From NCBI GenBank assembly GCA_024278555.1, contig JAJRSX010000011.1, forward strand, positions 1 through 14,425: a DNA stretch of 14,425 bases, written 5' to 3'. Below are positions 1 to 6,064 of the stretch, piece by piece. Positions within the stretch are counted from its first letter, which is position 1, and each line of letters starts with the position of its first letter. Under the pieces are notes generated by a model that worked only from the letters and a program-made list of their open reading frames with translations, was not told the DNA's origin and made no database searches. The translations under genes and the position numbers were made by a program. The stretch is from a bacterium. Lineage in GTDB: Bacteria > CG2-30-53-67 > CG2-30-70-394.

Positions 1-10
1 AAAAGTTCAA

Positions 11-70
11 AACACGAAAGAATTCAATCGGTTGTTTTTCGTGCTTTCCCCCTTTCGTGGTTTCGTGTTC
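11..70. repeat. Degenerate inverted repeat of the ACACGAAA type
   Basis: An ACACGAAA block near 12-19 is mirrored by TTTCGTG blocks near 53-68, with TTTTTCGTGC between them. The stretch is clearly more AT-rich than the rest of the window. It reads as a decayed intergenic palindromic repeat rather than a gene or terminator. No coding potential is visible. The true left edge may lie outside the window. Confidence 0.45.
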
Positions 71-101
71 CAGCGGTGTGAAGGACGACGGAACGCTCGG
101 G

Positions 102-139
102 GCTATTTCCGCTGATCCTCTCCGTGTCTTTCCGTGGAT
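102..139. repeat. Dispersed repeat block (TTTCCGCTGATCCTC + TCCGTGTCTTTCCGTGG)
   Basis: Two blocks lie next to each other here and recur elsewhere in the window. Positions 102-122 are a 21-bp match, in inverted orientation, to 5583-5603, and its TTTCCGCTGATCCTCT core recurs directly at 6026-6041. Positions 121-139 match 10864-10882 exactly over 19 bp, and both copies are followed a few bases later by ATGGCCTTCCC. All copies are intergenic. I read this as a composite intergenic repeat of unknown type. Confidence 0.6.
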
Positions 140-250
140 TCCGTGGCGCAAATGGCCTTCCCGGCCCACGCCATCCCCCGGGCCACCACCGGCGACACCC
201 TCCCCCCCCGCCCAGCCTCCCCCTTTCTACTTCCTACTGCTATCCCCCCT

Positions 251-273
251 CGTTGCGCCTTTGCGTTGAAAGC
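251..273 (-). repeat. Inverted copy of the TTCAACGCAAAGGCGC repeat
   Basis: On the minus strand this reads CTTTCAACGCAAAGGCGCAA, the same core as the units at 5385-5420 and 5486-5526. The rest of the first 415 bp holds C-rich low-complexity sequence (about 160-240) and no gene that I can support. Confidence 0.5.
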
Positions 274-326
274 CCCACTCGGCGCGAAAGACCCGCAGCC
301 GACGATGATGGGGGGTCCGTACCGTA

Positions 327-356
327 TGGCAATCCACCTCCCCCGTGTGCTACATT
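327..356 (+). promoter_or_regulatory. Weak candidate sigma70-type promoter
   Basis: TGGCAA (327-332) and TACATT (351-356) are 18 bp apart, about 60 bp upstream of the small gene starting at 416. The match to consensus is only partial, so this is a guess by position and spacing. Confidence 0.25.
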
Positions 357-415
357 CCGCGGCCGCATCGGATGGTCGTGTTCCTGCTAACCCCCGAAAA
401 AGAAAGGGAGTTCCT

Positions 416-613
416 ATGTTTTACGAAGGCACGCCGGTAATCGAAGACATGCTCAACTGGTGGCGCAAGGAGCTGGAGAACGCCTCCGCGGCGGAGCTCC
501 CCCAGGTCCTCAACAACCTGATGGCGGAGCGGTACCAGTTCAACCCGGAGACCACCGAGGAGCTGGAGAAGCTCCACGACGAGTTCGCCGCCAAGTTGCC
601 GAAGGCCGCGTAG
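416..613 (+). CDS. Hypothetical small acidic protein, 65 aa
   Basis: I do not recognise this protein. It starts at ATG 416 behind a purine-rich ribosome binding site (AGAAAGGGAG, 401-410, about 5 nt away) and ends at TAG 613. The same frame is open upstream to 134, but that part is low-complexity proline-rich translation of repeat DNA, so the later start is chosen. The product looks helical and acidic: a hydrophobic N-terminus with a tandem Trp pair (W15, W16), a middle rich in Leu and Asn, and a run of Glu around residues 46-57. There is no signal peptide, no membrane segment and no Cys. A strong hairpin 12 bp after the stop suggests a single-gene transcript. A good ribosome binding site plus a terminator support a real gene. 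Confidence 0.7.
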   Translation: MFYEGTPVIEDMLNWWRKELENASAAELPQVLNNLMAERYQFNPETTEELEKLHDEFAAKLPKAA

Positions 614-624
614 CCGTTTCTGTC

Positions 625-657
625 GCGGGACCGGGGCGGCAGCCGTCCCGGTCCCGC
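625..657 (+). terminator. Strong hairpin after the small gene
   Basis: GCGGGACCGGG (625-635) pairs perfectly with CCCGGTCCCGC (647-657), an 11-bp GC stem around an 11-nt loop that can itself fold (CGG...CCG). No U tract follows, as is common in very GC-rich genomes. Its place 12 bp after the stop at 613 supports a terminator role. Confidence 0.65.
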
Positions 658-786
658 TCCCCTCGCTCCATCCCTGGAGCGGGGCTGCCGATTCCGCACG
701 TCTGAAGCCCCACGACCGTCCCCGGCGTGGTGGATCCGTCGCGGCCGTCGGTCGATGGGGCGGGGGTGGTGCCACCCCCGTCTTGG

Positions 787-967
787 GGAGCCTGTCGGAC
801 TTTGGCCCGATCTATTGCGGGAAAGCGGATCTCCACCCGAGGTCACCCCCGGTTCTTCGTTGCACCAACTTGCGGGCGGGCGGCCCCCCTACCGCGTTCC
901 GAACGGGTCTCAATCCGGGCTCGACTCCGCCTTCCGTGGTCACGATCGCCAAAGTTCGACAAACTCC
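787..967 (+). mobile_element. MITE-like element, copy A (non-coding, terminal inverted repeats)
   Basis: The left end is GGAGCCTGTCGGACTTTGG and the right end, on the minus strand, is GGAGTTTGTCGAACTTTGG, so the element has imperfect terminal inverted repeats of about 19-22 bp. It holds no credible gene. A second copy lies at 11591-11760 in the opposite orientation. The first 28 bp here (787-814) equal positions 11730-11757 exactly, and interior blocks such as GACCCGTTCG and CAACGAAGAAC are shared in the same order. This is what a short non-autonomous transposable element looks like. The family and its transposase are not visible here. The right end stops about 10 bp before the ABC-F start codon. 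Confidence 0.75.
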
Positions 968-976
968 TAACCCGCC

Positions 977-2941
977 ATGCTCTCCCTCCATCAGGTCGAA
1001 AAGCGGGCAGGCGGGCGCCTCCTCTATGAGGGGGTGACCCTGCGCATCGCCCAGGGGGAGCGGTGGGGGCTGGTCGGGGCGAACGGCTCGGGCAAGACCA
1101 CCCTCTTTCGCCTCCTCGCCGGTGAGGAGGAGGTGGACGCAGGAAGGGTGGCGCGCCGTCGCGACCTCACCCTCGGCTACCTGCGCCAGGAGGCGGTGGG
1201 GGCGGCGGACGAGACGCCGCTGCTGGTCCACACCACCGGCTCCCGGGGGGAGGTGGCGACGGTGGAGGCGGCCCTGGCCGCGGTCGAGGCGCGGCTCGCC
1301 CACGGCGGCACCCGGGAGGAGCTTGGCGCCTGGGCGGCGGAGCAGGGAGAGCTCTTCGAGCGCTTCCAGGCCCTCGGCGGCTTCGACCTGGAGGCGCGGG
1401 CGGAGGCGATCCTCCACGGCCTCGGCTTCCGCCACGCCGACTTTGTGCGGCCGATCCGCGCCTTCTCCGGCGGCTGGCGGATGCGCGCCGAGCTCGCCCG
1501 CCTGCTCCTCGCCGCCCCCGATCTGCTGCTGCTGGACGAGCCCACCAACCACCTCGACCTCGCCTCGGTCGAGTGGCTGGAGGGGTACCTGAAGGGCTTT
1601 CCCGGGGCGATCCTCCTCATCTCCCACGACCGCGCCTTCCTCAACCACCTGGTCACCAAGGTCGCCTCGGTGGAGGGGGGGGCGGTGGTCACCTACCGCG
1701 GCAACTACGACGCCTTCGAGCGGCAGCAGCAGGAGCGCCAGGCGCTGAAGGCGCAGGCGGCCGCCAACCAGGAGCGGCAGATCCGCGACACCGAACGGTT
1801 CATCGCCCGCTTCCGCTCGCAGGCGAACAAGGCACGGCAGGTCCAGAGCCGGGTCAAGCAGCTCGCCCGTATGGAGCGGATCGAGGTAGAGAAGGGCTCC
1901 GCCTCGGTCCACATCCGCTTCCCCCAGCCGCCGCGCTCCGGACGGGTGGTGGTGGAGGTGGAGGGGGTGGACAAGGGGTACGGTGACACCGCCGTCTACC
2001 GCGACCTCGCCCTCACCCTTGAGCGCGGCCAGCGGATCGCCCTCGCCGGCCCGAACGGGGCGGGCAAGTCGACCCTGATGAAGCTCCTGGCCGGGGTCGA
2101 GCTCCCGGACAGGGGCACCGTCACCCTCGGCACCGGCGTCAAGCGCGCCTACTTCTCCCAGCACAGCGCCGACACCCTGCACCCGGAGCGGACCCTCCTG
2201 GAGGAGGTGCGGGCGGTGGCCCAGGATCGCACGGTCACCGAGCTCCGGGCGCTCCTCGGCCGCTTCCTCTTCCCCGGCAACGCGGTAGACAAGAGGGTCG
2301 CGGTCCTCTCGGGGGGCGAGCGCTCCCGCCTCGCCCTCGCCCGCCTCCTCGTCCAGCCGCCCAACCTCCTGCTCCTCGACGAGCCCACCAACCACCTCGA
2401 CATGGCGGCGCGCGAGGCCCTGGCCGCGGCCCTGGCCGAGTACACCGGCACGGTCGTCCTCATCACCCACGACCGCCACCTCCTCCAGCGGGTCGCCAAG
2501 GAGATCCTGGTGGTGGAGCGTGACCCGGATCGCGACGACCCGGCCACCGTGACCCTCTTCCCCGGCGACTACGCCGCCTACAACCGCGCCCGCGCCGAGG
2601 CGGCGCCGGCGGCCGCGCCAAACCGGCCTGTGAAGAAGCGCCCTCGCCGGCGGCGCGAAGATCAGCGGAAGGCCAAGGCGGAGGTCAACCGGCTCAAGCG
2701 CGAGGTGGACGAGCTGGAGCAAGAGTTGGAGGTGGTGATGGCGGAGCAGGGAGAGCTCGACGAGCGCCTCGCCGATCCGGACCTCTACAACAACGACCCC
2801 ACCCTCTTTGACGAGACCATCCGCCGCCATCAGGAGGTCGAGCGGCGCGCCGCCCGCCTCACCGAGCGCTGGGAGGAGCGCCTCGCCGCTCTGGAGATGG
2901 CGCAGGAGGCGCTCGCTGAGAAGGACGGTGCAATGGGGTAA
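977..2941 (+). CDS. ABC-F family ATP-binding protein, YheS-like
   Basis: This is a soluble 654-aa protein with two ABC ATPase domains and no membrane segments, the layout of ABC-F proteins that act on ribosomes. NBD1 has Walker A at about residues 34-41 (GANGSGKTT), the signature FSGGWRMR at about 163 and LLLLDEPTNHLD at about 184-195. NBD2 has Walker A at about 358-366 (GPNGAGKST), the signature LSGGERSRLALARLL at about 444 and a second LLLLDEPTNHLD at about 465-476. The linker contains FIARFRSQANKARQVQSRVK, the region that contacts P-site tRNA in this family. Residues about 555-650 form a charged coiled-coil tail. The FSGGWRMR signature, linker and tail resemble E. coli YheS more than EttA or Uup. 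ATG 977 has no clear ribosome binding site, and the sequence just upstream is the end of the MITE-like element. The HAD gene follows after 47 bp. Confidence 0.93.
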   Translation: MLSLHQVEKRAGGRLLYEGVTLRIAQGERWGLVGANGSGKTTLFRLLAGEEEVDAGRVARRRDLTLGYLRQEAVGAADETPLLVHTTGSRGEVATVEAALAAVEARLAHGGTREELGAWAAEQGELFERFQALGGFDLEARAEAILHGLGFRHADFVRPIRAFSGGWRMRAELARLLLAAPDLLLLDEPTNHLDLASVEWLEGYLKGFPGAILLISHDRAFLNHLVTKVASVEGGAVVTYRGNYDAFERQQQERQALKAQAAANQERQIRDTERFIARFRSQANKARQVQSRVKQLARMERIEVEKGSASVHIRFPQPPRSGRVVVEVEGVDKGYGDTAVYRDLALTLERGQRIALAGPNGAGKSTLMKLLAGVELPDRGTVTLGTGVKRAYFSQHSADTLHPERTLLEEVRAVAQDRTVTELRALLGRFLFPGNAVDKRVAVLSGGERSRLALARLLVQPPNLLLLDEPTNHLDMAAREALAAALAEYTGTVVLITHDRHLLQRVAKEILVVERDPDRDDPATVTLFPGDYAAYNRARAEAAPAAAPNRPVKKRPRRRREDQRKAKAEVNRLKREVDELEQELEVVMAEQGELDERLADPDLYNNDPTLFDETIRRHQEVERRAARLTERWEERLAALEMAQEALAEKDGAMG

Positions 2942-2988
2942 GCTCGCAGAGCCACTCCGTTTGGCGATCTCCCGCGCCGCCCGCCTCC

Positions 2989-3699
2989 ATGGCCCACCCC
3001 ATCCAAGCCATCCTCTTCGACGCCGTCGGCACCCTCTTCCGGGTGCGCGACTCGGTGGGGGCCATCTACCACCGGGTAGCGGCACGCCACCGGCGGTCGA
3101 TCACCCCCGAGGCCCTCGACGCCGCCTTCCACGAAGAGATGGCGGCCACCGACCCCATGGCCTTCCCCCACCTCTCCGCCGACCACCTGCGGGAGATGGA
3201 GCTCCAGTGGTGGTACGACCGCGTCTACCGCACCTTCGCCCGCTTCGACCTGCCGCTCCATTTCGAGACCTACCGCACCGAGATCTACGAGCCCTTCCGC
3301 GGTGCCGCCTGGGAGCTCTACCCGGAGAGCCGTGACACCCTCATCGCCCTGCGCGAGCGGGGGATCACCGTCGCCGTGGTCTCCAACTTCGACTCCCGCC
3401 TCCCCGACGTCCTCACCGCCCTCGGCATCGGAGCCCTCGTCGACCACCCCATCTACGCCTCCCCGCACGGCGTCGCCAAGCCCGATCCCCGCCTCTTCGA
3501 GATCGCCCTGGAGGCGTGCGAGGTCAAGGCCGAGGCCGCGATCCACGTCGGCGACGACCCCACCGACGACGCCGCCGGCGCCCGCGCCGCCGGGATCCGG
3601 CCGCTCCTCATCGACCGCGAGGGCAAGCGGCTGCCGATGGTCGACCTCCCGGTGATCCGCCGCCTCGACGAGCTCCTCCCGCTCCTCGACCGGGGCTGA
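2989..3699 (+). CDS. HAD-superfamily (subfamily IA) hydrolase, DREG-2/HDHD3-like
   Basis: This 236-aa cytosolic protein has a complete HAD core with an alpha-helical cap at about residues 20-105. Motif I is FDAVGTLF (nucleophile D11), motif II is VVSNFDS (S132), motif III is K164 in GVAKPDPRLFEIAL, and motif IV is HVGDDPTDDAAGA (D189, D190, D194). Motif I carries Val13 where phosphatases of this superfamily usually have the second, general acid/base Asp. A DAVGT motif is, to my recollection, typical of the DREG-2/HDHD3 group, whose substrates are poorly known. Catalysis is therefore uncertain. The gene lies 47 bp after the ABC-F gene on the same strand and may be co-transcribed with it. The ATG at 2989 has no obvious ribosome binding site. 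Confidence 0.88.
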   Translation: MAHPIQAILFDAVGTLFRVRDSVGAIYHRVAARHRRSITPEALDAAFHEEMAATDPMAFPHLSADHLREMELQWWYDRVYRTFARFDLPLHFETYRTEIYEPFRGAAWELYPESRDTLIALRERGITVAVVSNFDSRLPDVLTALGIGALVDHPIYASPHGVAKPDPRLFEIALEACEVKAEAAIHVGDDPTDDAAGARAAGIRPLLIDREGKRLPMVDLPVIRRLDELLPLLDRG

Positions 3700-3846
3700 T
3701 CCGGATAGCGCCGGGGCGCTCCCGCGGGCCATTCACGGGGACTTGGTGCCGCGGTCTTGCCAGTAGCCCGGCCGCCGGTGTTCAAGGGCGGTTCGCACCT
3801 CAGCCCACGGCCGACCGGTCGCCTGCCCCACCCTCACGGGCGCAGC

Positions 3847-3888
3847 CCGAGAGAGGTATTTCAGCGCCTTGACTCGCGTCTGAAATGA
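3847..3888 (+). pseudogene. Remnant of an antitoxin C-terminus
   Basis: The last codons before TGA 3886-3888 read PREVFQRLDSRLK, which resembles the C-terminal end of small addiction-module antitoxins of the PF09720 type (EEVFARLxARxK). The stop overlaps the toxin start ATG 3885 as ATGA, the usual antitoxin-toxin junction. Upstream of about 3847 the frame is open but unlike an antitoxin (Pro, Gly and Arg from GC-rich DNA), so the N-terminal part seems lost or replaced. The match is short, hence modest confidence. The rest of 3700-3846 holds nothing I recognise. Confidence 0.4.
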
Positions 3889-4145
3889 GGGGTGTCAGGT
3901 TCAATCCGCTCGCGGAGCGGGAGCTGACCGACGCCATCGCGTACTACGAAGAGCAGAGACCCGGTCTGGTTCAGAGCTTCTTGAGGTGGTTCGGCACTCG
4001 GTGACCTTGCTGACAAGGTATCCGGAAGCGGCACCGAAAGTTCGTGGGACCGTTCGTCGTTTCGTCCTGCCGCGATTTTCGTACTCGTCGTTATTCCGTC
4101 CGATGGGAACGGGTTGCCCCCGGATACTGGCCGAGGACACGACCG
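3885..4145 (+). pseudogene. RelE/ParE-family toxin, broken by frameshift and deletion
   Basis: The gene begins well at ATG 3885: MRGVRFNPLAERELTDAIAY followed by YEEQRPGLVQSF, a typical start for a RelE/ParE-type mRNA-interferase or gyrase toxin. Its own frame stops at TGA 4002-4004 after 39 residues. The homology continues in the next frame from about 3980 (LEVVRHSVTLLTRYPEAAP, then RFVLPRFSYSSLFR), which one lost C at the TTC/CTT junction would explain. The family's PGYW box returns in the first frame near 4118-4130. Only about 6 codons separate the FR and PGYW motifs instead of the usual dozen and a half, so an internal deletion is likely as well. The product cannot be a working toxin. Confidence 0.7.
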
Positions 4146-4175
4146 CTCCACGGTCCCCTCAGCGTTCGCACCTCC

Positions 4176-5198
4176 TTACCGGACGATGCGGAGGACGTCG
4201 TGGTAGGAAACAAAAAGAATAAAGGCGATCAGCAGGAGAAACGCCCCCTGCTGGACCCACTCCTCGGTCTGCTTGGCCAACGCCCGGCCGCGCACCGCCT
4301 CGATGGTGCCGAAGAGGACGTGGCCGCCGTCCAACGGCGGGATCGGCAGGAGGTTGAAGACGAAGAGGGCGATGGAGATCACCGCCATGAAGTGGACGAG
4401 GGTGGCGACACCGAAGTGGGCCGCCTGGGTCGCCATCTGGAAGATCATGATCGGCCCGCCCACGGCGGAGGCGTCCACCTTGCGGGTGACGAGCTGGACG
4501 AAGCCGGAGACGGTGCGGGCGGTGAGGTCCCACGCCTCGGCAATACCGTAGCGCACCGCCGCCACCGGCCCGAGGGGGCGCGACCAGGTGGCGCCGGAGT
4601 GGGTGACGCCGATGCGGCCCGTCTCCGGGTCCGGGGTGACCACGAGCTCCAGCCGCACCCCGTTGCGCTCGACGGTGATCTGGGTCGCCTCCCCGGGGCG
4701 CGCGTGGAGCGCCGTGGCGAGGGCCTCGAAGGTGTCGATGGGGGACCCCTCGACCACCACGATTCGGTCGCCCGCCGCCAGCCCGGCAGTGGCCGCAGCC
4801 GACTCCGCCACCACCTTGCCCACCTCCGGGGCGGTGTGGACCTCCCCCTGGACGAGGGCGAGGAGGACGAGAAAGAGGGCGCCGGCCACCGCGTTCATGG
4901 TCGGGCCGGCGAGGGCGATGACGATCTTCGCGAAGGGGCGGGCGGCGCGCGCCGCCTCCTCGTCCGGCTTCACGAAGCCGCCCACCGGGATCGGGCAGAG
5001 GCGCAATTCGGTCCCCGAGGCCAGGGGCCGCCGCCACAGGGCCGGGCCGAAGCCGATGGCGAAGACCTCCACCGGGACCCGGAAGCGGCGGAAGGCGACG
5101 AAGTGGCCCCACTCGTGGACCACGATGAGGAGACCCAAGAGAAAGAGGGTGGCGAGGATGTTGACGCCGTTCGTCGAGAGCCAGTGGAAGAAGACCAT
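4176..5198 (-). CDS. rseP: RseP-type site-2 protease (M50 family, intramembrane)
   Basis: RIP zinc metalloprotease of the inner membrane, the family that cleaves anti-sigma factors and remnant signal peptides within the membrane. The 340-aa product has HEWGH at residues 28-32 in the first membrane helix (zinc ligands H28 and H32, catalytic E29), CPIPVGGFVK at 68-77, a second helix with AGPTMNAVAG at 97-106, a single PDZ domain at about 122-190, a third helix ending in NLLPIPPLDGG (zinc ligand D290), and a last helix at about 319-331. E. coli RseP (about 450 aa) has two PDZ domains, so this is the shorter single-PDZ form. ATG 5198 puts the active-site helix at the N-terminus as expected, but no Shine-Dalgarno is visible; the sequence before it is C-rich. 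Upstream is repeat DNA, not the dxr/cdsA genes often found beside rseP. Confidence 0.93.
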   Translation of the reverse strand: MVFFHWLSTNGVNILATLFLLGLLIVVHEWGHFVAFRRFRVPVEVFAIGFGPALWRRPLASGTELRLCPIPVGGFVKPDEEAARAARPFAKIVIALAGPTMNAVAGALFLVLLALVQGEVHTAPEVGKVVAESAAATAGLAAGDRIVVVEGSPIDTFEALATALHARPGEATQITVERNGVRLELVVTPDPETGRIGVTHSGATWSRPLGPVAAVRYGIAEAWDLTARTVSGFVQLVTRKVDASAVGGPIMIFQMATQAAHFGVATLVHFMAVISIALFVFNLLPIPPLDGGHVLFGTIEAVRGRALAKQTEEWVQQGAFLLLIAFILFVSYHDVLRIVR

Positions 5199-5310
5199 GG
5201 TGTGCGGAGGGGGGAGGGTGGAGAGAGGGGCGCCATGTTGGGGGATCGGCGTCCCTACGTCACGGGCCGCGATTCAAGCCTCATCGTCGGGTCCATGGTT
5301 CAATCGAGCC

Positions 5311-5602
5311 ATGAACGCAAGGGCGCCAAGGCGCGAGGGCGCAAAGGGCGCTGGGTGTTCGCCTGGGTGCACGTGCCGAGTGGGATTTCAACGCAGAGGC
5401 GCGGGAGACGCGGAGGAGAGATCTGGCCACGGGTCGGGCGTCACCGGTGCCCGTTCGGTTGCAGGGAGGCGCCTTGAAGGCTAGGATTCAACGCAAAGGC
5501 GCCAAGGGGCCAAGGCGCCAAGGGGAGGGGGTCGGAGGGGCCGGCGTCCAACGCGGTGCGGGGCGGGTGGGGGTTCAACGCAGAGAGGATCAGCGGAAAT
5601 AG
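5311..5602. repeat. Cluster of degenerate repeats with a TTCAACGCAnAGGCGC core
   Basis: Units start near 5311 (ATGAACGCAAGGGCGCC), 5385 (TTCAACGCAGAGGCGC), 5486 (TTCAACGCAAAGGCGCC), 5546 (TCCAACGCGG, weak) and 5574 (TTCAACGCAGAG). Several continue into short GGCGCCAAGG reiterations. Spacing is uneven and the units are diverged, so this is not a CRISPR. An inverted unit lies at 251-273. The last unit runs into the GAGGATCAGCGGAAAT block (5585-5600) shared with 105-120. I see no gene in 5199-6064. Confidence 0.6.
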
Positions 5603-5669
5603 CAATGCAGGCCAAGTACGGCGTCGCTCCACGCCTCGGCCGGGAGGTGGAGGACTCCCGGAAGGGATT

Positions 5670-5835
5670 TTTCACCACAGAGAAACGGAGGGCACAGAGA
5701 ACTCCATCAGAAAACAACACGATTTTGCGCCGTCCTCGTGCACGGCAACCCCGTGGCGCTCCGTTGCGAGGCCCAGGAGGAGGAACGCACCTCTCCTTTG
5801 CAGTGCTCTGTGCCCTCTGTGTCTCTGTGGTGAAA
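5670..5835. repeat. Large inverted repeat of the CACCACAGAG type, 30-bp arms
   Basis: The left arm (5670-5699, beginning TTTCACCACAGAGA) and right arm (5806-5835, ending TCTCTGTGGTGAAA) are inverted copies that differ at about two positions in 30. They enclose about 106 bp with no gene. The CACCACAGAGrCACrGAG motif is, from memory, common in intergenic DNA of many environmental bacteria. The well-kept arms could fold into a long hairpin in RNA or act as ends of a small mobile element. Confidence 0.7.
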
Positions 5836-5984
5836 TCGCCTTCCAGGCTCGCGCCGTGATCACCTGGTGACTCCCTCGACCCTGTTGGCGGTCTCCCCTC
5901 CTCCTGAAATCTTGCCCTCTTTCCGATTGCCCATTGTCGGTCATGAGCTGGGAGCAATAGGCATTTCTTGCGATGACGGCGTCG

Positions 5985-6000
5985 GTCGGCTGAAGCCGAC
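5985..6000. repeat. Small REP-like hairpin GTCGGC-TGAA-GCCGAC
   Basis: A 6-bp perfect stem with a TGAA loop is followed by CCTACGG. The form GTCGGCTGAAGCCGACCCTAC resembles REP-type palindromes found between genes in various proteobacteria. The tail is echoed by CCACCCTACGG just before the MOSC start (about 10949-10959). Confidence 0.45.
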
Positions 6001-6025
6001 CCTACGGTCTGGCAACCCCATCTTG

Positions 6026-6041
6026 TTTCCGCTGATCCTCT
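6026..6041. repeat. Third copy of the TTTCCGCTGATCCTCT block
   Basis: This 16-bp block is identical to 106-121 and is followed by TCGTGG, as the copy at 106 is followed by a related CCGTG. It lies 24 bp past the stop of the outer-membrane protein gene. Confidence 0.5.
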
Positions 6042-6064
6042 TCGTGGTTTTCCCCGACAGGCCC

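Noticed and set aside
783-1037. Small protein containing [10 protein letters not shown], also read near 11700
   Set aside because: The shared peptides come from the two MITE-like copies in different contexts. There is no ribosome binding site and no conserved frame through the interior.
812-3085. A 757-codon open frame antisense to the ABC-F gene
   Set aside because: It is a mirror of a high-GC gene: rich in Leu, Gly, Arg and Val with no recognisable motif, while the sense strand has complete ABC-F motifs.
4044-5477. A 477-codon plus-strand frame across rseP
   Set aside because: Its composition (Arg, Gly, Glu, His, Asp) is that of antisense GC-rich DNA. The minus strand carries full M50 protease motifs. 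Only its first codons matter, as they include the PGYW trace of the broken toxin.
5311-5602. Possible CRISPR array
   Set aside because: The units differ from one another, the spacing is uneven, part of the similarity is simple GGCGCCAAGG reiteration, and no cas gene is nearby.
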